This document shows, one piece after another, positions 25,347-33,429 of a DNA stretch of 64,000 nucleotides. The position numbers were made by a program, and so were the translations under genes. This stretch comes from RYN-230 sp963713815 (GTDB lineage: Bacteria; Actinomycetota; Actinomycetes; Streptosporangiales; Streptosporangiaceae). How positions within the stretch are numbered: position 1 is the first letter of the stretch; the number at the start of each line of letters is the position of its first letter. A model generated the notes under the pieces. That model had not been told where the DNA came from. It searched no databases and was given only the letters and a program-made list of their open reading frames with translations. The stretch covers positions 1 to 64,000 of the forward strand of contig CAVQNH010000021.1 in the NCBI GenBank assembly GCA_963713815.1, read 5' to 3'.

Positions 25347-26108
25347 ATGCTGAGCCGTGCGGGGATGACCGGGGCGGTGCTGGCCGCCGGCGCGGCCCTG
25401 GCGGTCGCCCACGGCGGTCCCGGGCTCACCGCGCTCGCCCCGGTCCGGCGGCGGTTTCCCGCCCTGGCCGGGGCCGGCGCGCCCGATCACGTGGCGCTGA
25501 CCTTCGACGATGGCCCGGACCCGCGCTTCACCCCGGGATTCCTGGCCGCGCTGGACACCCGCCGGGTGCGCGCGACCTTCTTCCTGCTCGGCCCCATGGT
25601 GCAGGCCGCCCCCGGGCTCGCCGCCGAGATCGCCGCGGCCGGGCACGAGATCGGCGTGCACGGCTGGGACCACCGCTACGCCACGGTGCGCGGCCCGCGG
25701 GCGCTGCACGACGACCTGGCCCGCGCCCGCGACACGATCGCGGCGGCGACCGGCACCGCTCCCGGGCGGTACCGGCCGCCGTACGGGGTACTCAGCAGCG
25801 GCGCCCTTATCGCCGCCCGCCGGCTCGGGCTGCGGCCGGTCCTGTGGACTACCTGGGGACGGGAGTGGGTCCCGGGGGCCACACCGGGTGATGTGCAGGC
25901 GACCCTGGCCCGTACCCTGCGCGGCGGGGCGACGGTGCTCCTGCACGATTCGGACTGCACCACCCCGCCCGGCAAGGCGGCGGCCGCCCTGGGCGCGCTG
26001 CCCTGGCTGCTGGATGACTGTGGCCGCCGCGGCCTGCGGGTGGGCCCGCTCGCTGAGCACGCAGCGGACGGCGCCGGCCCGGACGACCGCGGCCTCAGGA
26101 GAAGTTAA
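25347..26108 (+). CDS. polysaccharide deacetylase (NodB homology domain)
   Basis: ATG 25347 gives 253 residues. It has GGAGGAG just upstream, and the earlier frame is only repeat DNA. A signal or anchor segment (GAVLAAGAALAVAHGG) precedes the NodB domain. VALTFDDGPDPRFT carries motif 1 (the catalytic Asp pair). IGVHGWDHRYATV carries motif 2 (HxxxxH zinc ligands, here HGWDH). RYRPPYGVLS is motif 3, and ATVLLHDSD supplies the last His. Such enzymes remove N- or O-acetyl groups from cell-wall or capsular polysaccharides. Confidence 0.88.
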   Translation: MLSRAGMTGAVLAAGAALAVAHGGPGLTALAPVRRRFPALAGAGAPDHVALTFDDGPDPRFTPGFLAALDTRRVRATFFLLGPMVQAAPGLAAEIAAAGHEIGVHGWDHRYATVRGPRALHDDLARARDTIAAATGTAPGRYRPPYGVLSSGALIAARRLGLRPVLWTTWGREWVPGATPGDVQATLARTLRGGATVLLHDSDCTTPPGKAAAALGALPWLLDDCGRRGLRVGPLAEHAADGAGPDDRGLRRS

Positions 26109-26288
26109 AGCAGCCGTATGCGGGAAGTAAGGGGTAACACCGGACGGAGGAATCCCCAGGGCATCTTCAGCTGACGTCCAGCCTCGTAGTGCTTACTGGA
26201 GGTTGTCTGGGAAACGGCGGGCCACGAGCCCGGCGGCTTCCCAGGCACCGACGCAACGTAGGCTGACTTCCGGGCAAAGGTGATACGG

Positions 26289-28431
26289 ATGCAAGAAGGT
26301 CAGGACCGGAGTGGGGACCAGCCGCCGGAGCATATGGGTGCGTGGTCACCCATTCCGGCCGGTGACCAGCCGGACCGGCCCGCCGGTGAGGAGCCGGACG
26401 CTGCGGGCAGCCTGGCTGACCAGGATGACTCCGCCGAGCCGGAGGGCACCTGGATAGTCCCGGCCGCGGGAGATCAGCGGTCCGGCACCCAGCCGCAGGA
26501 CTCCGCCGGGCCGTACCCGCCCGGCGAGAACCTGGCCGGAGAAAACCTGGCCGGACAGAACCTGCCCGGCCAGGACCGGTCCGGGCCGGACCTCCCGGAA
26601 GACGGATTCCGCGAGCAGCCCCCGCCGGGACCGGACCAGGCTGGGCACGGCCTGGCCGGCCTGGGCTTCGGCGAGGCTGGCCCGGCCGCACCAGGCAGCG
26701 CGGACCCGGGAGCACACCAGCCTCCCCCCGCTCCCGGCCAGGGCAGCTACGCCCAGGGCAGTTACGGTCAGGGCAGCTACGCCCAGGGCGGCTACGGTCA
26801 GGGCGGCTACCCCCCGCCGGGCAGCGGGCAGCCAGGCTATGGCCAGGCCGGATACACGCCACCAGGCCAGCCGGGCCCGGGCGAGGCGGCGCCCTACGTG
26901 CAGCCCGCCTTCGGCCAGCCCGGCTATGGCCAGCCCGGCTACGGCCAGCCCGGCTACGGCCAGCCCGGCAGGCCAGCCCGGTGGCCAGCCCGGCTACGGC
27001 CAGCCGGGCCACAACCAGCCGACCGCCGCGTTCGGCCAGGCCGCGGCGTCCGGTGGCTATGACCCGCCGGGCGGGTACGGCCAGCAAGGCGGGTACGGCC
27101 AGCCCGGATATGGCCAGCAGGGCGGCTACGGGCAGCAGGGCGGCTACGGCCAGTCCGGGGGCTACGGCGGCCAGGATCCGTGGGGCACGCCGCCCGGCGG
27201 ATCCGGGGGCGGCTGGGGCTCGGGCGACGTCATCGGCTACGGCTCAGAGCCGGAACCGCCGCGCCGCGGCCGCGGCGGCCGGGCCCTGGTTTACGTGGTC
27301 GTGGCCGCGCTGGCCGCCGGGGTCGGGGCGGGCGCCGTAGTGGCGCTGAACCACGGCTCCCAGTCCCCCCGCAGCTCCGTCTCCTCGCAGCAGATCCCCT
27401 CACCGAACCGGAACGCGGCCGGCAACGCCAACACGACCAACCTCAACGAGCAGTCGGTGGCGAACAAGGTCAAGCCGGGCATGGTGGACATCAACTCCAC
27501 GCTCAAGTACCAGGATGGCGCGGCCGCCGGGACCGGCATGATCCTGTCCTCTGACGGCGTGGTGCTGACCAACAACCACGTGGTCGAGGGCTCTACGCAC
27601 CTCACCGCGACGACCGTGGTGGGCGGCAAGAAGTACCAGGCCACGGTGATCGGCGTAGACCCCACCGACGACGTGGCCCTGATCAAGCTGCAGGGCGCCT
27701 CCGGGCTGAAGCCGGTGCAGGTCGGTGACTCGTCCAAGGTCACGCTGGGCACCGGGGTCGTGGCCATCGGGAACGCCGGCGGCACCGGGGGCAGCCCCAC
27801 CGTGACCACCGGGTCGATCACCGCGCTGGGCCGGACCATCACCGCGAGCGATTCGGGCAGCGGCCAGAACACCGAGACGCTGCACAACATGCTGCAGACC
27901 AACGCGCCGATCGCGGAGGGTGACTCGGGCGGCGCGCTGGCCAATGCGGCCGGCCAGGTGATCGGCATGAACACCGCCGCGAACAGCCAGTCGCTGGGCG
28001 GGGCGGGCACGTCGATGGGGTTCGCGATTCCCGTCAACCGGGCGCTGTCCATCGCCAAGAAGATCGCCGCCGGCGACACCAGCGGCGGGATCCTGATCGG
28101 GCCGAAGGGCTTCATGGGCGTGGGCGTGGACGCGGTCACTGACGCCAGCGCCTGCCTGGCGCAGAGCGGCGTCGCGCCGGGCTACCAGGTGCCGACCAAG
28201 GCGGGTGCGCTGGTCTGCAACGTGTACCCGGGCACCCCGGCCTACAAGGCGGGCGTTCGGGCCGGTGACGTGATCACCGGGGTGAGCGGCCAGTCGGTGA
28301 CCACCGCCAGCGGCCTGACCGGCGTGATGCTCAAGTACAAGCCAGGCGCGACGGTGTCGCTGACCTGGGTGGACTCGAGCAAGCAGAGCCACACCTCGCC
28401 CCTGACCCTGATCGACGGGCCAGTGAAGTAA
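26289..28431 (+). CDS. HtrA-like trypsin/PDZ protease with Gly-Gln-Tyr repeat leader, frameshifted
   Basis: The N-terminal 230 residues form a low-complexity cytoplasmic domain rich in GQGSY, GYGQPG and GQQGGY repeats. One membrane helix (ALVYVVVAALAAGVGAGAVVAL) and an exported S1C protease follow. The triad is His in LTNNHVVEG, Asp in DPTDDVALIKL and Ser in EGDSGGALANAAG. A C-terminal PDZ domain (PAYKAGVRAGDVITGVSG) ends the protein. Within the repeats at about 26965-26975 the frame changes, consistent with loss of two bases or gain of one. ATG 26289 has AAAGG eight bases upstream; GTG 26280 is the alternative. Such proteases handle envelope stress. Confidence 0.82.
26745..27165 (+). repeat. 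coding tandem repeats for GQGSY/GYGQPG/GQQGGY
   Basis: Many 15- to 18-bp units (for example GGCTACGGCCAGCCC) repeat head to tail across about 420 bases in the protease leader. The frameshift falls inside this tract. Confidence 0.8.
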
Positions 28432-28448
28432 AGACAGCAGGCCAGGTA

Positions 28449-28492
28449 AGCAGGACGCGGCGGCGGGCACCAGCCCGCCGCCGCGTCCTGCT
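28449..28492. terminator. strong hairpin terminator after the protease gene
   Basis: Twenty-base perfect arms (28449-28468 and 28473-28492) enclose the tetraloop ACCA, 18 bases after the protease stop. The convergent gene ends 126 bases further on. Confidence 0.85.
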
Positions 28493-28617
28493 GCCAGCGG
28501 CCCGGGGATGTCCCGGGCATCCCGGGAATGCGGCATGAGCCTTTCGATGTCCTGCTCCCGAACGCGCCGCGGCGGGCTGGTCATGTCACACCCGGCGAGC
28601 AGCTGGCGCTGGTGCCG

Positions 28618-29103
28618 TCAGGCGTCTTCGGCCGTTGTCGCTGCGTACTGGGGCTCAGCCGGGGAGGTGAGCGGCACGCCCTCGGATGCGAAGGCCTCTT
28701 GCGCCTTGGCCGGGCCGCGCAGCACGTGCGCGACGCCGACCGCGATGACGGCGCCGACCGCCGGCCCGACCAGGTAGACCCACCAGGTGGACAGGTTCCC
28801 GATGGCCACGTCGGGCCCGAAGCTGCGGGCCGGGTTCATCGACGCTCCCTCGTACGGTCCGCCCATGGTCCCCCAGCCCAGGATGTAGGCGCCGACGGCG
28901 ATCGGCACGAACGGCCCGTTGAGCTTCGGCCCGTTGGCCATGTTGAGGATCATGAGCACCAGGCCGAAGGTGATGATGGCCTCGAACCCGGCGGCCTGCC
29001 AGGACTGGCCGGGCTGGGGCATGGTGGCGGCCAGGTTCCCGCGATCAGCGCCGCCGACCGGCATCCCGCGGCCGTTCGACGGCTCTCCCTTCAGGGACTG
29101 CAT
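28618..29103 (-). pseudogene. half-length MIP/aquaporin-family protein
   Basis: The 161-residue product is only the second half of a major intrinsic protein. It has three membrane helices (FEAIITFGLVLMILNMANG; GPFVPIAVGAYILGWGTMGG; WWVYLVGPAVGAVIAVGVA) and the second pore motif ASMNPARSFGPD. The first three helices and first NPA motif are absent. The first 30 residues do not resemble any aquaporin segment. The ATG sits one base after the fumarase stop, so it is transcribed with fumC. A 3' gene fragment captured behind fumC is likeliest; a functional half-channel is possible but unproven. Confidence 0.75.
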
Positions 29104-29104
29104 G

Positions 29105-30583
29105 TCAGGACTGCTGCGCTCCGGAGGGCACGTCGGCGGTGCCGGGGCGGGTGAGCGCGATCGGGACGACGACCTTGTCGAACAGGTCCTCGCTGACCCC
29201 GTTGGCCAGGGCGGCCTGCTTGAGGGTCTGGTCGTGGTCGATGGCGTAGTGGGAGATGGCCGCGGCCTTGGCGTAGCCGATCACCGGGGACAGCGCGGTC
29301 ACCATCATCACCGAGCGCTCGATGTCCTCCTTCAGCTTGGCCTCATTGAGCTTGGTGCCCTCGACCATGAACTTGCGGAGGTTATCGCACATGTCGGCCA
29401 TGATCAGCGCCGAGTGCAGGTAGTTGTCGATCAGGATCGGGCGGAACGTGTTCAGCTCGAAGTTGCCCTCGTTCCCGGCCATTGTCACCGCCACATCCGA
29501 AGCGATGACCTGGATCGCGACCATCAGCATCGCCTCGGCCTGGGTCGGGTTCACCTTTCCCGGCATGATCGACGACCCCGGCTCGTTGGACGGGAAGATC
29601 AGCTCATGGATCCCCGTCCGCGGGCCCGACCCCAGCCAGCGCAGGTCATTGGCGAACTTGAACAAGCTCACCGCCGCCGCCTTCAGGCCGGCATGCGCGC
29701 GCACCATCCGGTCCAGCGTGCCCTGGGCGGTGAACTTGTTCGCCGCGGTCACATACGCCACGCCGGTCATCTTCGCGATCTGCGCCGCGACCTCCTCGCC
29801 GAAACCGACTGGGGCGTTCAGCCCGGTCCCGACCGCGGTACCGCCCATCGCCAGCTGCAGCAGCCCATTGGTGGCGTGCTCGACCTCGGCAATCGCGTCA
29901 TCGAGGGCGCCGGCGTACCCGGACCATTCCTGGCCCACGGTCAGCGGGACCGCGTCCTCAAGGTGGGTCCGGCCGATCTTGACCACGTCCGCCCACTGCT
30001 TCGACTTGGCGTCGATGGCATCCCGCAGCCGCTTCAGCGCCGGGATCGTCTGGCCGGTGGCCATCGTGTACGCGGCGATGTGCATGGCAGTCGGGAACGT
30101 GTCGTTGGACGACTGCGCCATGTTCACGTGATCGTTGGGATGAATGGGCTCCTGCGAGCCCAGCGTGCCGCCCACGAGCTGGATGCACCGGTTGGAGATG
30201 ACCTCGTTCACGTTCATGTTCGACTGGGTGCCCGACCCGCTCTGGTACACGTACAGCGGGAACTCCGAGTCGAGCTTCCCGCTGATTACCTCATCGCAGA
30301 CCCGCTCGATCAGCTGCCCCTTCCAGGCCGGCAGCAGGCCCGCCCCGGTGTTGATGACCGCCGCCGCCTTCTTCACATACCCGTAGGCGTGATACACCTC
30401 CTTCGGCATCCGGTCATGGCCGATGTTGAAATGCTCCAGGCTGCGCTGGGTCTGCGCACCCCAGTACCGGTCCGCGGGTACCTCCACCGTGCCCAGGCTG
30501 TCAAACTCCTTCCGCATCCCGGTGGCATCCAGCCCGATGGGCAGGTCCAGGATCTTCGGCGCCTGCTCGTTCTCATCCGTCAC
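29105..30583 (-). CDS. fumC: class II fumarate hydratase
   Basis: GTG 30583, with GGAGGG eight bases upstream, gives 492 residues. The enzyme interconverts fumarate and malate in the TCA cycle. Family signatures are complete: RYWGAQTQRSLEHF, VNEVISNR, NDHVNMAQSSNDTFPTAMH, GRTHLEDAVPLTVGQEWSG and the GSSIMPGKVNPTQ loop. MPGKVNPTQ favours fumarase over aspartate ammonia-lyase, which normally has PAKVNPV. About 30 residues precede the usual start of homology. Confidence 0.92.
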   Translation of the reverse strand: MTDENEQAPKILDLPIGLDATGMRKEFDSLGTVEVPADRYWGAQTQRSLEHFNIGHDRMPKEVYHAYGYVKKAAAVINTGAGLLPAWKGQLIERVCDEVISGKLDSEFPLYVYQSGSGTQSNMNVNEVISNRCIQLVGGTLGSQEPIHPNDHVNMAQSSNDTFPTAMHIAAYTMATGQTIPALKRLRDAIDAKSKQWADVVKIGRTHLEDAVPLTVGQEWSGYAGALDDAIAEVEHATNGLLQLAMGGTAVGTGLNAPVGFGEEVAAQIAKMTGVAYVTAANKFTAQGTLDRMVRAHAGLKAAAVSLFKFANDLRWLGSGPRTGIHELIFPSNEPGSSIMPGKVNPTQAEAMLMVAIQVIASDVAVTMAGNEGNFELNTFRPILIDNYLHSALIMADMCDNLRKFMVEGTKLNEAKLKEDIERSVMMVTALSPVIGYAKAAAISHYAIDHDQTLKQAALANGVSEDLFDKVVVPIALTRPGTADVPSGAQQS

Positions 30584-30718
30584 GACACGCACCCTCCGAC
30601 AGAGATACGCGGACCCCCGGATCAGGTCCAGCAACACGGACTTCGGCACGGCCATACCCAACATCCTCATGTTGAGTCCTCACTAGTGGCAGGTAAGCCA
30701 GCGGCGCGCGAGACGTGG

Positions 30719-31918
30719 TCACACTGGCCGTGCGACGCTCGCCAGGGCCTTCCGCTCGCGCAAGGCGGCCGGGACCACGGCCAGGATCAACACGCCGGTA
30801 AGGGCGAACCCCGCCGGGTAGCCGGTGCGGACGCAGATCAGCCCGAAGGCGGCCGGGCCCGCGCCGTACCCGGCGTCGTAGGCGAGGTTCCACAACGCGC
30901 TGGCCTTGGCCTCGGGCAGCTGCTCGATCAGCAGCGCGAACGTCGCGTTCTCGATCACCCCGAACCCGGCGCCGAACAGCACCATGCCCGCGAAAAGCAC
31001 TACCGGCGAGCCCAGCACGATCATCGCGGCCATGCCGAGCGCCGCCACAGCGAGCGCCGGGATGAGCAGCCGGGCGTGACCGTAGCGATCGCCGTGCTTG
31101 CCAGCCTGCCAGCGGGTGAGCGTGGCCGTGATCGCCTGCACGAGCAGCGCGGCCGAGCAGAGGTTGCTGGGGATCCCCTTCGCGAGCGGCAGGAACGAGT
31201 CCAGCACGCCGGCCGCGATGGTGGCGGCGGCGAAGATCAGCGGCAGCCGCAGCGCGGCGCCTCCTATTCGCCCGGAGCTGCGGGCGCCTGGCATCCGCCT
31301 GGCGCGGGCGGTACGGCGTGCCTCGCGCCCGCCCGGCAGCCAGCGGATCGCCACCAGCGGCAGCAGGCCGGCCACGGCCGCGATCGCCGCGGCCGCGGCG
31401 GCCAGGTGGTGTCCGGCGAGCCAGACCCCGGCCGGCAGCGCGAAAATCGCCGGGACACCGGAGACCAGGCCGAGCAGGCCGAGCCCCTCACCGCGCCGCT
31501 GCGGAGGCAGCAGCTTGGCGGTGAGTGCGCCGGTCGCCACGCCGCACAAGCCGAAGCCGAGCCCGCGCACCAGGCTGACGCTCACCATGACGGCCTGGGG
31601 CTCCGGTGCGAGCATGGCCAGGGCCGGCACGCCGAGCAGCACGGCCCCGGCTGCGAGCACCATCCGGTAGCCGAACCGCCTGATCGCTGCGGTGGCCACG
31701 GCCTCGGCAGCTACGGTGCCGAGCAGCAGGGCCCCGGTGATCAGCCCGGCAGCGGAGCTGCCGGCGCCGGCCGCCGCCGCCAGCATCGGCATCACCGACA
31801 GCAGCAGGAAGAAGCTGGTGAGCGAGGTGAACTCGGCCAGGAACGTGGCTGCCAGCGGCACGCTGAGGAGCCGGGCCGGGACCGCGCTACCAGGCTGTGC
31901 CTGCGTCAAGGTGCTCAT
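30719..31918 (-). CDS. major facilitator superfamily transporter
   Basis: This 399-residue protein has about 12 membrane helices and loops typical of drug/metabolite MFS exporters, for example AAIRRFGYRMVLAAGAVLLG in the 2-3 loop region and a charged mid-protein loop (GGREARRTARARRM). It is divergent from a MocR regulator whose start is only 47 bases away, strongly suggesting that regulator controls it. The substrate is unknown. Confidence 0.87.
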   Translation of the reverse strand: MSTLTQAQPGSAVPARLLSVPLAATFLAEFTSLTSFFLLLSVMPMLAAAAGAGSSAAGLITGALLLGTVAAEAVATAAIRRFGYRMVLAAGAVLLGVPALAMLAPEPQAVMVSVSLVRGLGFGLCGVATGALTAKLLPPQRRGEGLGLLGLVSGVPAIFALPAGVWLAGHHLAAAAAAIAAVAGLLPLVAIRWLPGGREARRTARARRMPGARSSGRIGGAALRLPLIFAAATIAAGVLDSFLPLAKGIPSNLCSAALLVQAITATLTRWQAGKHGDRYGHARLLIPALAVAALGMAAMIVLGSPVVLFAGMVLFGAGFGVIENATFALLIEQLPEAKASALWNLAYDAGYGAGPAAFGLICVRTGYPAGFALTGVLILAVVPAALRERKALASVARPV

Positions 31919-31965
31919 AACACGAACGGTAGAAGCCAGCCGGCATGCTGGTAAGGTCCGATTTC

Positions 31966-33429
31966 ATGGCGATTGAGTGGTCCGGTTTGAGTCCGGGACT
32001 GCTGGTCCGGCTGGACCGTTCGGCCAGCCAGCCGCTGGGCGCCCAGCTGGAGGCGAGCCTGCGCGAGGCGATCAGGGGCGGCCGGCTCCGGGCCGGGGAA
32101 CGGCTGCCGTCCTCGCGGGAGCTAGCGCGTGAGCTCGGCGTCTCCCGCGGCATGGTGCAGGACTGCTACGGGCAGCTGCTCGCCGAGGGATACCTGACCA
32201 GCCGCACCGGGTCCGCCACCCGGGTCGCCGGCCTCAGTGGCCAGCACGCCGGTGACCAGGCGGCGGCCAGCCCGGCCGTGGTCTCGCCCTCGGCGCCCCC
32301 GCCAGGCCGCCACTCCCCGGAACCGCCGCTGATCGCGGACTTCCAACCGGGCGTACCGGACCTGTCCAGCTTCCCCCGTAGCGACTGGGCCTGGGCCATC
32401 AAGCAGGCGTGCACCCAGGCCGCCTCCGCGGACCTGGGATACGGCGACCCGCACGGCAGCGTGGTGCTGCGCGAGGTCCTCGCCGGGTACCTGCGGCGGG
32501 TACGGGCCGCCGCCGCCGACCCGGCGCGGATGATCATCAGCACCGGCTTTGCGCAGGGAATCAACCTGGTTCTGCGCGCCCTGGCCCGCCAGGGGGGCCT
32601 GACGTGCGTAGCCTTCGAAGACCCCGGCTACGGCAGCGCGCAGGACGACGAAACAGTCCGCGCGGCCCTGGCGATGGGCATCCACGTCACCTACGTGCCG
32701 GTCGACGAGCAAGGCCTCGTGGTCGGTGAGCTGGCGGCCAGCGGAGCCCAGGCTGTCGTGGTCACTCCGGCCCATCAGTCACCCACCGGGGTGGTCCTGT
32801 CCCCGCTACGGCGGCGCGCCCTGACCGACTGGGCGCGGCGGAGCGGCGGGTACGTGATCGAGGACGACTACGACTCGGAGTTCCGCTATGACAAGGAACC
32901 CGTCGGCGCGCTGCAGGGACTGGCCCCGGACCAGGTCTTCCTGCTCGGCACGGCCAGCAAGGCACTGGCGCCCGCGGTCCGCCTCGGCTGGGTCCACGCC
33001 CCTTCGCCGCTGGCCCCGGCGGTCGCCGCCGAGAAGGAAATGAGCGACCGCGGCTCCTGCACGCTGGACCAGCTCGCCCTGGCCACCCTGCTCACAACCG
33101 GCCGGTACGACCGCCACCTGCGGCGGATGCGAACTGTCTACGCGGCCCGCCGCACCGTACTGACCGACGCGTTCGCCAGGCACGCCCCCGGAGTCCAGCT
33201 CACCGGGCTGGCGGCCGGATTCCATGCTCTCGCGCATCTGCCACCCGGCGCCGGCGAGACGGCCGTGATAGCCGCGGCGCGTGAACGGCGGGTCGGGCTG
33301 CACGGCATCGGCGGCTATCGCGGCAACCCTGACACCGTGGCGCCACCGGCGCTGGTGATGGGCTTCGGCAACGTCCGCGAGCGAGCCATCGAACCCGCCA
33401 TCGCCGCCGTCGCCGACCTGCTCAGCTGA
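31966..33429 (+). CDS. MocR-type (GntR-aminotransferase) transcriptional regulator
   Basis: The 487-residue product has an N-terminal GntR winged helix (LREAIRGGRLRAGERLPSSR, then ELARELGVSRGMVQDCYGQL). This is fused to a fold-type I aminotransferase-like domain with the PLP lysine in LLGTASKALAPAVRLGW and the upstream YVIEDDYDSEFRYD. MocR proteins use PLP or an aminated metabolite as effector; PdxR controls vitamin B6 synthesis. Divergence from the MFS gene indicates that transporter as the target. ATG 31966 is preferred over 31945 on spacing from AAGG. Confidence 0.9.
   Translation: MAIEWSGLSPGLLVRLDRSASQPLGAQLEASLREAIRGGRLRAGERLPSSRELARELGVSRGMVQDCYGQLLAEGYLTSRTGSATRVAGLSGQHAGDQAAASPAVVSPSAPPPGRHSPEPPLIADFQPGVPDLSSFPRSDWAWAIKQACTQAASADLGYGDPHGSVVLREVLAGYLRRVRAAAADPARMIISTGFAQGINLVLRALARQGGLTCVAFEDPGYGSAQDDETVRAALAMGIHVTYVPVDEQGLVVGELAASGAQAVVVTPAHQSPTGVVLSPLRRRALTDWARRSGGYVIEDDYDSEFRYDKEPVGALQGLAPDQVFLLGTASKALAPAVRLGWVHAPSPLAPAVAAEKEMSDRGSCTLDQLALATLLTTGRYDRHLRRMRTVYAARRTVLTDAFARHAPGVQLTGLAAGFHALAHLPPGAGETAVIAAARERRVGLHGIGGYRGNPDTVAPPALVMGFGNVRERAIEPAIAAVADLLS

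Noticed and set aside
29105..30583. Aspartate ammonia-lyase instead of fumarase
   Set aside because: The signature loop reads MPGKVNPTQ, typical of class II fumarase, rather than the PAKVNPV form of aspartase.
28919..31954. Thousand-codon plus-strand open frame across fumarase and MFS genes
   Set aside because: Composition is Gly/Arg/His-rich with no domain, and the opposite strand holds unmistakable fumarase and transporter sequences.
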